Origin: Nonomuraea turkmeniaca
Lineage (GTDB): Bacteria > Actinomycetota > Actinomycetes > Streptosporangiales > Streptosporangiaceae
Direction: 5' to 3'
DNA: 64,000 bases
NCBI RefSeq assembly: GCF_005889735.1
Contig: NZ_VCKY01000012.1
Location: 22,965 to 86,964, forward strand
Program-made: the position numbers and the translations under genes
In this document: piece after piece, positions 34,863 through 43,333 of the stretch
Layout of the letters: every line of letters begins with the position of its first letter
Numbering within the stretch: the stretch's first letter is position 1
Notes under the pieces: model-generated
What the model saw: the letters and a program-made list of their open reading frames with translations, nothing else
Databases searched by the model: none
What the model was told of the DNA's origin: nothing

Positions 34863-36239
34863 ATGACGGAGAAAGAGCGGGGATTTGGCCTGGGGGCGAG
34901 CATCGCGTTGACGCTGGCGTCCGCCGTGTTGTGGGGGGTGGCGCATCTGGCCGCGGACCGCCGCAAGACCGGCGTGGCGCTCATGGCGGCCCATGTCCTG
35001 ATGCTGGCCGGGATCCTCACCGTGTTGACCGCGTTCAGCACGAACCTCCTGTCGCTCGCCGTCCAGCCCCACTGGCTCTCCTGGCTCACCGGCGGCATCG
35101 TGGCGATCGCACTGGCCTGGACCGGCGTGGTCGTCTGGTCCTTCGTCCTGGTACGCCCTCCGCGCGCGGACAGGATCGGCCGTTTCCTGACCACGACGCT
35201 GACCATCGCACTCTGCGCGCTGGTGCTGGCGCCGACCGTCTACGCCACCCGGGTGGCCTACCTCTCGCGCGACGTCGTGAACAGCCTCTTCTCCGCCACG
35301 GGCAACTCCCCCATCGTGGCCGACGACCCCTGGAACGGCGCGCGACGCGTCAACTTCCTGCTGCTCGGCGCGGACGCGGCGCCCAGCAGGCCCGGCGTGC
35401 GCACCGACAGCATGACCGTGGCCAGCGTCGACGTCGAGACCGGCGCGACCACCCTGTTCGGCCTGCCGCGCAACCTCCAGCGGGTGCAGTTGCCCCGCGG
35501 CCCGGCCAGGGACCGCTTCCCCTGGGGGTTCACCGGCAGCGGCCCCGAGACCCCCGGCCTGCTCAACGAGGTCTTCCAGTACGCCGAGGACAACCCGGAC
35601 ATGGTGCCCGGCGTGGGACGCGGCAAGCGCGGCCCGGCCCTGATCAAGGAGACGATCGGCGACATCCTCGGCATCCCCGTGGACTACTACGCCATGATCG
35701 ACATGAAGGGCTTCGCGGAGATCGTCGACGCCATGGGTGGCGTGCACGTCACGATCAAGGAACCCATCGTGTACGGCCGCCACCGCGAGGGCCTCATCCC
35801 CGCCGGCACCCGCAAACTCTCCGGCGAGCAGGCGTTGTGGTACGGCCGCTCGCGTACCGACAGCGACGACTACGTCCGCATGGGCCGCCAGAAGTGCCTG
35901 CTCAACGCGGTGGCCAAGCAGGCCGACCCGATGACCGTGCTCAACAGCTTCGAGCGCCTGGCGGCCGCCACCAAGCGCGCCATCTCCACCGACATCCCTC
36001 AGGGCCTGCTGCCGGCCATCGTGGACCTGGCCCAGAAGGTGAAGGGCGCCAGGATCCGCAGTCTCAACTTCGTGCCACCGCTGATCAGCACCGCCTATCC
36101 CGACTGGTCCCTGATCCGCCGCAAGGTCTCCGACGCCCTGGACGACCGCCGCGCCACCAAGGCGGCCACGGCGGCCCGGACCCCGTCACCCGAGCGGCCC
36201 GCGGACGACCCGGTCAACCTGGACACCATCTGCGGCTAA
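34863..36239 (+). CDS. LCP family protein with a multi-helix membrane domain
   Basis: A 458-residue protein. Four hydrophobic segments fill residues 10-135, followed by an extracellular LCP domain (about 155-400) with VNFLLLGADA, VRTDSMTVASVD and the end RMGRQKCLL. Standard LCP proteins have one helix. The usual IPRD motif is LPRN here, an Asp-to-Asn change. It probably transfers a glycopolymer to the wall, as for the other LCP at 11454. The ATG follows a weak site. Its TAA overlaps the convergent TPR stop. Confidence 0.85.
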   Translation: MTEKERGFGLGASIALTLASAVLWGVAHLAADRRKTGVALMAAHVLMLAGILTVLTAFSTNLLSLAVQPHWLSWLTGGIVAIALAWTGVVVWSFVLVRPPRADRIGRFLTTTLTIALCALVLAPTVYATRVAYLSRDVVNSLFSATGNSPIVADDPWNGARRVNFLLLGADAAPSRPGVRTDSMTVASVDVETGATTLFGLPRNLQRVQLPRGPARDRFPWGFTGSGPETPGLLNEVFQYAEDNPDMVPGVGRGKRGPALIKETIGDILGIPVDYYAMIDMKGFAEIVDAMGGVHVTIKEPIVYGRHREGLIPAGTRKLSGEQALWYGRSRTDSDDYVRMGRQKCLLNAVAKQADPMTVLNSFERLAAATKRAISTDIPQGLLPAIVDLAQKVKGARIRSLNFVPPLISTAYPDWSLIRRKVSDALDDRRATKAATAARTPSPERPADDPVNLDTICG

Positions 36240-36715
36240 ACCGTCTCGTCCAGGTTGTCCGCGTAGTACTCGATGGCCCGCCGGTAACCGCCGGCCCGGT
36301 CCGACTCGGCGACGACCTTGAGCAGCGTCGAGACCGCCTCATCCGACCGTCCGGCGTTGTGCAGGGCCATCGCCATGAACGTGCGCAACGCCGGATCCCC
36401 AGGAAACTCCGCCAATCCGCGCTCGAACGCCTTCAACGCCTCCTCGAACCGCCCGAGCACCCGCAACGTGCTCCCGTACCCCGTGTGGGCCCCGCGCCGC
36501 TCCTCGGCGCTCAACCCCTGCCCGGACAGCGCCCGCTCGTAGTACGGCACCGCCTCGGCCTCCAGCCCCAGCAAGTCGTGGACCCACGCCGCCTGATAGG
36601 CCACGTCGACGTCGTCGGGATGCCGCCGCGCCAATTCGACCAGCAATTGCCGGGCTTCGTCCCTTTTGCCGTCTTCCCGAAGCCGCACAGCCTGCGCCAG
36701 TTGCTCGTTATCCAT
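36236..36715 (-). CDS. Tetratricopeptide repeat protein
   Basis: A 159-residue all-helical protein with about three to four TPR units: QLAQAVRLREDGKRDEARQL, DDVDVAYQAAWVHDLLGLEA, YGSTLRVLGRFEEALKAFER and RTFMAMALHNAGRSDEAVST. It has no signal or catalytic domain and should mediate protein contacts in the cytoplasm. Small proteins of this layout are common in actinomycetes and have no assigned role. It is divergent from the ATPase gene at 36784. Confidence 0.85.
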   Translation of the reverse strand: MDNEQLAQAVRLREDGKRDEARQLLVELARRHPDDVDVAYQAAWVHDLLGLEAEAVPYYERALSGQGLSAEERRGAHTGYGSTLRVLGRFEEALKAFERGLAEFPGDPALRTFMAMALHNAGRSDEAVSTLLKVVAESDRAGGYRRAIEYYADNLDETV

Positions 36716-36783
36716 GATCCGAGTGTGGCATGATGGTGACCGACCGATTCGGAAACGATTTTCATCCTCGCTATGGAGTTCCC

Positions 36784-37713
36784 GTGAGAGTGGCCTTCGT
36801 CGGCAAGGGCGGCAGCGGCAAGACCACGATGTCGGCGCTGTTCGCCAGGCACGTGGCGAGCCAGGGCGCGCCGGTGGTCGCCATGGACGCCGACATCAAC
36901 CAGCACCTGGCCCTGATCCTCGGCCTCGACCGGCAGCCCGAGCCGCTCGGCGCCCACCTCACCGAGATCAAGGAGCGCCTCCGCGGCGACAACCCGCGCA
37001 TCCCCTCCGCCGCGGCCATGGTCAAGACCACGCCGCCGGGGCGCGGGTCCACGCTGTTGAGATTCAAGGACCTGGCCTCCGACCCGTACGGTCTGACCAC
37101 CCCCGACGGCCTGCGCCTGCTGGCCACCGGCCCGTTCAGCGAGGACGACCTCGGCGTGGCCTGCTACCACTCGAAGGTCGGCGCGGTCGAGCTGCTGCTC
37201 AACCACCTGATCGACGGTCCGGGCGAATACGTCGTGGTGGACATGACGGCCGGGGCCGACTCCTTCGCCTCGGGCCTGTTCACCCGCTTCGACCTGACCT
37301 TCCTCGTCGCCGAGCCAACCCGTCAGGGCGTGAGCGTCTACCGGCAGTACCGCGAGTACGCCGCCAAGTACGACGTCGCGCTCGCCGTGGTCGGCAACAA
37401 GGTCCACGGCCCGTCCGACGTCGACTTCCTGCGTGAGCAGGTGGGCGACGACCTGCTCACCTGGATGGAGCACTCGGCCGCGGTCCGCGCCATGGAGCAG
37501 GGCCGCCACTTCACGCTCGACGACCTGGAGCCGGTCAACGCCGACGCGCTGGCCCTGCTCCACAAGAGACTCGACGAGCAGGAGAAGGACTGGGCGCGCT
37601 TCGGCCGGCAGACCGTCGAGTTCCACCTGCGCAACGCCCGCGCGTGGGGCAACGAGCGGACCGGGACCGACCTCGCCGAGCAGGTGGACCCCGAGTTCGT
37701 CTACGGCCCCTGA
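36784..37713 (+). CDS. P-loop ATPase (CooC/MinD-like)
   Basis: A 309-residue SIMIBI-class ATPase. VAFVGKGGSGKTTMSALFA is a deviant Walker A with the signature Lys; VAMDADINQHLALILG and VVVDMTAGADSFASG follow as switch regions. This resembles CooC-type metallochaperone ATPases and MinD-like proteins. No cognate metalloenzyme is adjacent. The GTG at 36784 has GGAG upstream; the frame extends to 36730 but lacks a site there. The next gene, the SCO5389-family protein, lies 83 bases downstream. Confidence 0.85.
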   Translation: MRVAFVGKGGSGKTTMSALFARHVASQGAPVVAMDADINQHLALILGLDRQPEPLGAHLTEIKERLRGDNPRIPSAAAMVKTTPPGRGSTLLRFKDLASDPYGLTTPDGLRLLATGPFSEDDLGVACYHSKVGAVELLLNHLIDGPGEYVVVDMTAGADSFASGLFTRFDLTFLVAEPTRQGVSVYRQYREYAAKYDVALAVVGNKVHGPSDVDFLREQVGDDLLTWMEHSAAVRAMEQGRHFTLDDLEPVNADALALLHKRLDEQEKDWARFGRQTVEFHLRNARAWGNERTGTDLAEQVDPEFVYGP

Positions 37714-37796
37714 CCACACGACTGTGCCCGCCAGGCATCTGGAGATTTCCCCTCGCTCACCTAGCGTCAATTTCGACCCTTTCGAGAGGAGACAGC

Positions 37797-38183
37797 ATGT
37801 CGCTGACCGTTCCGAACGATCTGATCGATCAGGCCAGAGCAGGTGAGGTCGATGACGCGGCGTTCCTCGCCTGCGTGCGCGACTCACTTCCCTACGCGTG
37901 GTCGCTGATCAACGAGCTGGTCAAGCAGCGTGAGCACACCGGGGCCGAGTTCGCCGACAACCAGGTGCCGCCGCCGTCCGAGGAGGCCCGCGGCGAGCTC
38001 CTGCGCTGCCTGGCGAGCGACTCGATGCGCGGCGCGCTGGAGCGTCACTTCGGGGTGCGGCTGGCCTTCCAGAACTGCCACCGGGTCGCGGTCTTCGACC
38101 CGGCGGCGACCCAGGCCCTGGCCGACTTCGTCACCCCGAGAGCCCAGATACTCAACCAGAAACCGGAGCTCGTGGACTGCTGA
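37797..38183 (+). CDS. SCO5389 family protein
   Basis: A 128-residue acidic protein of a small family conserved in actinomycetes. AGEVDDAAFLACVRDSLPYA, FADNQVPPPSEEARGELL and the invariant ALERHFGVRLAFQNCHRVAV identify it. The function is unknown; there is no signal or membrane segment. GAGAGGAG gives a strong ribosome site. Its last 32 bases overlap the convergent LLM oxidoreductase gene. Confidence 0.85.
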   Translation: MSLTVPNDLIDQARAGEVDDAAFLACVRDSLPYAWSLINELVKQREHTGAEFADNQVPPPSEEARGELLRCLASDSMRGALERHFGVRLAFQNCHRVAVFDPAATQALADFVTPRAQILNQKPELVDC

Positions 38184-39177
38184 GCCCGTCCGGCGAGCCG
38201 GCCCGGCCGGCTCGCCGGACCATCGGCAACACCTCGGCCCCGAACCGCCGCACGTTCTCCAACGTGCGGCGGTGGTCTCCGAGGCCCTCGACCATCAGGA
38301 TGACGTGCTCGATCCCGGTGTTCTCGGCGGTCCGCAGGATGGATTCGGCGCAGTGCTCGGCCGACCCGACCGGGTGGATGCGGGTCAGCAGGTCCACGTA
38401 TTCGCCGACGTCGCGCGCGGGACGCGGCCGCTCGTCCACCGGCACGTAGCTCGCCAGCCCCGGCCCCAGCCACCTCGGCATCGACTCCTTGAGCTCACGC
38501 ACCGCCTGCGCCGTGGAGTCGGCCACGTGACCGACGGCCGCCGCGATGTGCCCGCCGGCGGATCCGTACCGCGCGACCATGGACGCCTTCTCCCCGTCCC
38601 CGATGTGCATGCCCAGCAACATCGGCAGCCCGCGCTCCGCGGCCAGCGCGACGGTCGCCTCGGACGTGCACGCGACCACCGGCCGCATGCGCGCGCCCGG
38701 CACCATCCGCACCTCGCGGAAGCGGAAGAACTCGCCGCCGGCCGCGACCCGATCCCCGCGGAGCGCGTCCAGCAGGAGATCGAGCGACTCGCCGAACCCC
38801 CGCTCGAACCGCTCCAGACCGGTCCCGAACACCTCCAGGTCCACCCAAGGCCCGCCCCTGCCGACGCCGAGCGTGAACCGCCCGCCTGACAGGTGGTGCA
38901 ACATCGCCGCCTGCTCGGCCAGCGCCACGGGATGTTGCGTGGACAACACGCTCACGGCGGTGCCGAGCCCGATGCGCGCCGTCCGGCCGGCGGCGACGGC
39001 CGCCAGTGTGATCGCCGACGGGCACACGCCGTAGGACATGAAGTGGTGCTCGGCGATCCACGCGTCGTCGAACCCCGCCTCCTCGGCCGCCACGATCAGC
39101 TCCACGGCGTCGGCCAGCACTCGCCCGGGCTCCTGGCCGGGAAACTGCGCCGCGATGAGAAAGACCCCGATGCGCAC
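38152..39177 (-). CDS. LLM-class flavin-dependent oxidoreductase
   Basis: A 341-residue luciferase-like TIM-barrel monooxygenase. It begins VRIGVFLIAAQFPGQ and has AEEAGFDDAWIAEHHF, GTAVSVLSTQHPVALAEQAA and FTLGVGRGGPWVDLEVFG, all family hallmarks. It probably uses FMNH2 or F420H2; F420 is common in this group but cannot be proven here. The GTG at 39177 was chosen because the upstream frame is made of a 14-bp minisatellite. The minus-strand gene before it is rnhB. Confidence 0.85.
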   Translation of the reverse strand: MRIGVFLIAAQFPGQEPGRVLADAVELIVAAEEAGFDDAWIAEHHFMSYGVCPSAITLAAVAAGRTARIGLGTAVSVLSTQHPVALAEQAAMLHHLSGGRFTLGVGRGGPWVDLEVFGTGLERFERGFGESLDLLLDALRGDRVAAGGEFFRFREVRMVPGARMRPVVACTSEATVALAAERGLPMLLGMHIGDGEKASMVARYGSAGGHIAAAVGHVADSTAQAVRELKESMPRWLGPGLASYVPVDERPRPARDVGEYVDLLTRIHPVGSAEHCAESILRTAENTGIEHVILMVEGLGDHRRTLENVRRFGAEVLPMVRRAGRAGSPDGLSSPRAPVSG

Positions 39178-39190
39178 CCACCCGATGATG

Positions 39191-39258
39191 CCAGGCCGTC
39201 GATACCAGGCCGTCGATGCCAGACCGTCGATGCCAGACCGTCGATGCCAGACCGTCAG
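39191..39258. repeat. 14-bp minisatellite (about five units)
   Basis: CCAGRCCGTCGATR repeats at 39191, 39205, 39219 and 39233, with a partial unit at 39247. It fills the gap between rnhB and the LLM gene and includes the rnhB stop codon. Units differ only at two positions. Confidence 0.9.
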
Positions 39259-39926
39259 CCGAACAGGGTGACCTGCCCTTCGCAGGCGAGCGGGTCCCGG
39301 TGCAGCTTCAGGTGCCGCCACTGCGGGAGATCGTCCAGGTACGACCACGAGAGCCGGTGGTGCGGGGTGGGCCCCAGCCGGGCCAGGGCCTCCTGGTGGA
39401 CGGGTGAGGGGTAGCCGGCGTTCTCGGCGAAGCCGTAGTCCTCGCACCCGATGGTGCCCATGTACGCGTCCCGCCGGACCTTGGCCAGGACGGACGCGGC
39501 GGCGACCGAGACGCTGGCGGCGTCCCCCTTGACCTCCAGGCGCACCGGCCAGGGGGCGCCGATGTAGTCGTGCTTGCCGTCCAGGATCACCGCGTCCGGG
39601 CGTGTGGGGAGCGTCTCCAGGGCGCGCCTGGCGGCCCGGCGCAGTGCCTCGGTCATGCCGAGCGTGTCGATCTCGGTGTGCGTGGCCTCGCCGTACCCGA
39701 CGCCGGCCACCCAGGCGGCCAGCTCGTCCGCCAGCGGCCCCCGCCGGGCGGCGGTGAGCTGCTTGGAGTCCGTCAGTCCCAGCGGCGGCTCGGACAGATC
39801 AGTCACGACCGCACACACCGTGACGGGTCCGGCCCAGGCACCTCGGCCCACCTCGTCAACACCCGCGACCGTGCGAACGCTCGGCTGGGAGAGCAGCAAC
39901 TGCTCGATCTCGTACGTCGGCGCCAT
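39255..39926 (-). CDS. rnhB: Ribonuclease HII
   Basis: A 223-residue RNase that cuts RNA in RNA:DNA hybrids and removes single ribonucleotides. [15 protein letters not shown] holds the first two catalytic acids (DE); ILDGKHD and the [12 protein letters not shown] helix are conserved. [13 protein letters not shown] is the family C-terminal motif. The ATG at 39926 gives the usual N-terminus; the reading frame extends further but without family similarity. In most actinobacteria rnhB lies near rplS and lepB; here those neighbours are absent. Confidence 0.92.
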   Translation of the reverse strand: MAPTYEIEQLLLSQPSVRTVAGVDEVGRGAWAGPVTVCAVVTDLSEPPLGLTDSKQLTAARRGPLADELAAWVAGVGYGEATHTEIDTLGMTEALRRAARRALETLPTRPDAVILDGKHDYIGAPWPVRLEVKGDAASVSVAAASVLAKVRRDAYMGTIGCEDYGFAENAGYPSPVHQEALARLGPTPHHRLSWSYLDDLPQWRHLKLHRDPLACEGQVTLFG

Positions 39927-39994
39927 GACCCCAGACGCTACCGCCGGCCGCACCGTCCACGCGCGCCGCTTCGCCACCCCTTGCACAAAGGCGG

Positions 39995-40948
39995 CTAGTC
40001 GTCGTCGGCCCTGTGCCGGTCCGCCAGACGCAACGGCTCCAGGTCGGCGGCGATGTAGCGGGCGGCCACGTGGATCGCCCGCAGCGTCACGGACACCGAG
40101 GGCCGGTGCACACTGGAGCCCCGGGCCACGGCGTGCACGTCCCGCCCGACCGGATTGCCGGGGAAATGACGCACGGCCAGCCCGCGGATCCCCGCGGCCA
40201 GCGCGAGTGCGGGCACGGCCGCGATGCCGATGCCCTTGGCGACGAGCGAGAGTATCGTCCCCAGCCCTTCGAACTCCCACGGTGTAGGCCGGGTGCCCCC
40301 CACGTCCACCAGCAACCGGTCCACCGCCAGCCGCGACGGCTCGCCGTCGGGCGTGGCCATCCACGCCTCGTCACGCAGCTCCCGCAGGTCGAGGGGCACG
40401 TCGGGATCGGCCAGCCGGTGTTTGCGCGGCACGACCAGCACCAGCGGATCGCGCAGCAGCGGGAAGACCCGCAGGCTCTCGCTGTCACGCGCCCGGCCGT
40501 ACCAGTCGTCGACCAGCGCGATGTCCACCTCCCCCGACTGCACCTCCCGCATGCCCCGCCCTGACCTGCTCTGCCGCAGCCGCAGCGTCAGATCGGTGTG
40601 CCGGCGCAGCGTGCGCGCCAGTGCGGGCGCGAACGCCACCGCGGCCGTGGGGAACGCGGTGAGCACCACCCGCCCCACGGGGGCGCCCGCATGTGCCGAC
40701 AGGTCGGACTCGGCCTCCTCGACCATGGACAGGATGCGCTCGGCGTGCGCCACCAGCCGGCGGCCCGCGTCGGTGAGCTCGGCGCTGCGCGCGGTGCGGT
40801 CGATGAGGGCCGTACCGGTCTCCCGTTCGAGCGCCACGAGTTGTTGCGAAACCGCTGACGGGCTGTAGCCGAGCGAGGCGGCGGCCGCGGCGATGCTGCC
40901 ACGACGGGCAAACTCGCAGATCAGCACCAAACGTCGCAATTCGAGCAT
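39995..40948 (-). CDS. LysR family transcriptional regulator
   Basis: A 317-residue regulator starting [19 protein letters not shown], with the helix-turn-helix [25 protein letters not shown]. The ligand-binding domain begins at about residue 90 ([18 protein letters not shown]). It is divergent from the aminotransferase gene, with 79 bases between starts, so that gene is its likely target. Confidence 0.88.
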   Translation of the reverse strand: MLELRRLVLICEFARRGSIAAAAASLGYSPSAVSQQLVALERETGTALIDRTARSAELTDAGRRLVAHAERILSMVEEAESDLSAHAGAPVGRVVLTAFPTAAVAFAPALARTLRRHTDLTLRLRQSRSGRGMREVQSGEVDIALVDDWYGRARDSESLRVFPLLRDPLVLVVPRKHRLADPDVPLDLRELRDEAWMATPDGEPSRLAVDRLLVDVGGTRPTPWEFEGLGTILSLVAKGIGIAAVPALALAAGIRGLAVRHFPGNPVGRDVHAVARGSSVHRPSVSVTLRAIHVAARYIAADLEPLRLADRHRADDD

Positions 40949-41027
40949 CGGACTTCCTTATGCCTACCCACGAAAGGCCTCGCTTGTGGTGATGCCTTCA
41001 TCCAACCACGCTGGGAAGGTGACAACT

Positions 41028-42263
41028 ATGAGCGTGACCCTCTCCGCCACATTGGCGGCAAACGAGGACATCGAACGAAGACGGCGCGCCGGGGAACGTG
41101 TGCTGCACCTGGCCTTCGGCGAGGCCGGGTTGCCCGTCCACCCGGCGCTGCGCGACAAGCTGGCCGCCGCGTCGGAACGCAACGGCTACGGGCCGGTCGC
41201 GGGGGCGCCCGGGTTGCGGGCCGCGGCAGCGGGCTACTGGGAACGACGGGGGCTCGTCACCGACCCCGAGCTGGTCGTCTGCGGACCGGGCAGCAAGCCG
41301 CTGCTGTACGGCCTGCTCATGGCGATCGGCGGAGACATCGTCTTGCCCATGCCCAGCTGGGTCAGCTATGCCGCACAGGCCGATCTGGTGGGCTCGCGCC
41401 CGATCCTGGTGCCCGCACCACCAGGAGAGGGCGGAGTCCCTGACCCGGACCTGGTGGCCGCAGAGGTGCATCTGGCCAGGGCCCAGGGCAGGACCGTGAG
41501 ATCCGTGCTGGTCACGCTGCCGGACAACCCCACGGGACGGCTGGCCACGCCGGAGAGCATCCGCCGTCTGGTGGACATCGCCCGCGAACTCGATCTGGTG
41601 ATCATCTCGGACGAGATCTACCGCGACCTGATGCATGACCCGGCCCTGCCGTACACCTCGCCTGCCGATCTCGCGCCCGAGCGCACGATCATCACCACCG
41701 GGCTGAGCAAGAACCTGGCGCTGGGCGGCTGGCGCATCGGTGTGGCCAGGCTGCCCGCAGGCGCGCATACGTTGCGCCGGCAACTGCTGGCGGTGGCCAG
41801 CGAGATCTGGTCGGCACCCGCCGCTCCCGTCCAGGAAGCCGCGGCGTACGCCTTCAACGAGCCCATGGAGCTGACCGCGCGCATCGCGCTCAGCCGCCGC
41901 TTGCACGGCACGGTGGCGCGCTCGGTGTACGAGAGGTTCGCCGAGGTCGGGGCCAGTGTGCCGGAGCCGCAGGGCGGTTTCTACCTCTATCCCGACCTGA
42001 GCCACCTGCGGCTCGGCGGCTCGGCCGAGATCACCAAGATCCTGCTGGAGGAGCACGGCATCGGCGTCCTGCCCGGGCACGCCTTCGGCGACGACCCGGC
42101 CGCGGCCAGGATGCGGGTGGCGGTCAGCCTCCTGTACGGCGAGACGGCAGAGCAACGCATGGCCGCGCTGACCAGCCACGACCCGCTCCGGCTACCGTGG
42201 ATCGCGGACGCTCTCGACCACCTGTCGACGGGCCTGAAGGAGCTGACTCTGGTACGCCACTGA
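41028..42263 (+). CDS. PLP-dependent aminotransferase class I/II
   Basis: A 411-residue fold-type I enzyme. NGYGPVAGAPGLRAAAAGY, VTLPDNPTGRLAT and IISDEIYRDL provide cofactor contacts, and SKNLALGGWRIG holds the Schiff-base Lys at residue 228. RMRVAVSLLYG carries the C-terminal Arg for the substrate carboxylate. Aspartate or aromatic amino acids are possible substrates. GGGAAGGTGA precedes the ATG. It is probably controlled by the divergent LysR protein. Confidence 0.9.
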   Translation: MSVTLSATLAANEDIERRRRAGERVLHLAFGEAGLPVHPALRDKLAAASERNGYGPVAGAPGLRAAAAGYWERRGLVTDPELVVCGPGSKPLLYGLLMAIGGDIVLPMPSWVSYAAQADLVGSRPILVPAPPGEGGVPDPDLVAAEVHLARAQGRTVRSVLVTLPDNPTGRLATPESIRRLVDIARELDLVIISDEIYRDLMHDPALPYTSPADLAPERTIITTGLSKNLALGGWRIGVARLPAGAHTLRRQLLAVASEIWSAPAAPVQEAAAYAFNEPMELTARIALSRRLHGTVARSVYERFAEVGASVPEPQGGFYLYPDLSHLRLGGSAEITKILLEEHGIGVLPGHAFGDDPAAARMRVAVSLLYGETAEQRMAALTSHDPLRLPWIADALDHLSTGLKELTLVRH

Positions 42264-42321
42264 CGGGCCGCCCGTCACCATGTCACGGTTAGGCGAATCT
42301 TTCCCCAAGAACTGGTTTACT

Positions 42322-42339
42322 GCCCCCCAAAAGGGGGGC
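42322..42339. terminator. GC hairpin after the aminotransferase gene
   Basis: GCCCCCC and GGGGGGC pair around AAAA, 59 bases after the aminotransferase stop. No T-run follows, which is usual for actinomycete terminators. It could also lie upstream of the acetyltransferase promoter as a separate element. Confidence 0.55.
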
Positions 42340-42362
42340 TCTGACCTGCGGAAACACCCTAC

Positions 42363-42378
42363 TTGCAGAAACCTGCAA
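42363..42378. promoter_or_regulatory. Inverted repeat upstream of the acetyltransferase gene
   Basis: TTGCAG and CTGCAA flank AAAC, 57 bases before the acetyltransferase ATG. TTGCAG could also be a -35 element. Confidence 0.35.
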
Positions 42379-42434
42379 AAGATCTTCCTAACCACATGGT
42401 TACGTGCACGGTGCGCACGCTCCATCATGTGCAC

Positions 42435-43079
42435 ATGCCCGCTCTTGTCACCCTGTCCGGGCGCTCCGTGCGCCTGGAACCTCTCAGCCTCGTGGCGGTC
42501 GATGACCTCGTCGCCGCGGCGAGTGAAGACCGTTCCACATACGCCTTCACTCGTGTCCCGCAAGGCCGGGACGAGATGGTCTCCTACGTGGAGGCCGCTA
42601 TGGCTGAGCAGGCGGAGGGCCGTTCCTTGCCCTTCGCCATCCGGTGGCTGAACACCGACCGCGTGGTCGGTGCCACCCGTCTCATGCACCTGGAGTATTG
42701 GCAGGGCCCCATGCCCTGGCCTCCGGGTTCACGCGGTGCGGTGGGCGAGATTCCGTCCGTGGCCGACATCGGTTACACCTGGCTGGGCGCCTGCGCCCAG
42801 GGCACGGGGGTCAACCGGGAGAGCAAGTTCCTGATGCTCTCGCACGCCTTCGAGACATGGAACGTCCACCGCATCACCCTGAAGGCAGACATACGAAACA
42901 GCAGATCCCGGGCCGCCATCGAGGCCCTCGGCGCACACTTCGACGGGGTGCGACGAGCGGATAGCCGAGGCGCCGACAATACGGTCCGAGATACCGCGTT
43001 CTACTCGATCCTGAACTCCGAATGGCCGCTCGTACGGGAGCGACTGGCCATGCGGCTGGGATTGGTCGAGGCAGCCTGA
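42435..43079 (+). CDS. GNAT N-acetyltransferase (RimJ/RimL type)
   Basis: A 214-residue acetyltransferase. GYTWLGACAQGTGVNRESKFL is the acetyl-CoA loop region, and NVHRITLKADIRNSRSRAAI, LGAHFDGVRRADSRGADN and TAFYSILNSEWP match the RimJ/RimL-like family that acetylates protein N-termini or small amines. The ATG at 42435 has no Shine-Dalgarno motif and may be leaderless. A strong terminator follows the gene. Confidence 0.85.
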   Translation: MPALVTLSGRSVRLEPLSLVAVDDLVAAASEDRSTYAFTRVPQGRDEMVSYVEAAMAEQAEGRSLPFAIRWLNTDRVVGATRLMHLEYWQGPMPWPPGSRGAVGEIPSVADIGYTWLGACAQGTGVNRESKFLMLSHAFETWNVHRITLKADIRNSRSRAAIEALGAHFDGVRRADSRGADNTVRDTAFYSILNSEWPLVRERLAMRLGLVEAA

Positions 43080-43094
43080 GACCCCGTCCGCCAC

Positions 43095-43132
43095 GGCCCC
43101 GCACCAAATTTTTGGGCGGGGCCGGTATTTTT
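43095..43132 (+). terminator. Strong intrinsic terminator
   Basis: GGCCCCGC and GCGGGGCC form 8-bp arms around an AT-rich inner stem (CCAAA/TTTGG), and ATTTTT follows at 43127-43132. It closes the acetyltransferase transcript and isolates the SARP gene. Confidence 0.8.
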
Positions 43133-43212
43133 CCCTGCCTGCATTCGCTCTACATGACACGCCCCCGCGGTGCGTCATGCCTAGCCAACACCATCAGCAT
43201 CCAGGGGCGTGC

Positions 43213-43241
43213 TCAACACCCGATCAAAGGCGGATCAACAG
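43213..43241 (+). promoter_or_regulatory. Three SARP-type heptamer direct repeats
   Basis: TCAACAC (43213), TCAAAGG (43224) and TCAACAG (43235) lie at exact 11-bp intervals, one helical turn apart; TCAACCT follows at 43254. SARP proteins bind heptamer direct repeats with this period. The site is about 90 bases before the SARP gene start, so autoregulation is likely. Confidence 0.65.
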
Positions 43242-43333
43242 CTCGGTTAACGATCAACCTGGATCTAGGTGACGAGCAAGGATAGACCTATCATTTGGTA
43301 ACAAAACGTTCCATTGGCTGGGAGACTGACGGC

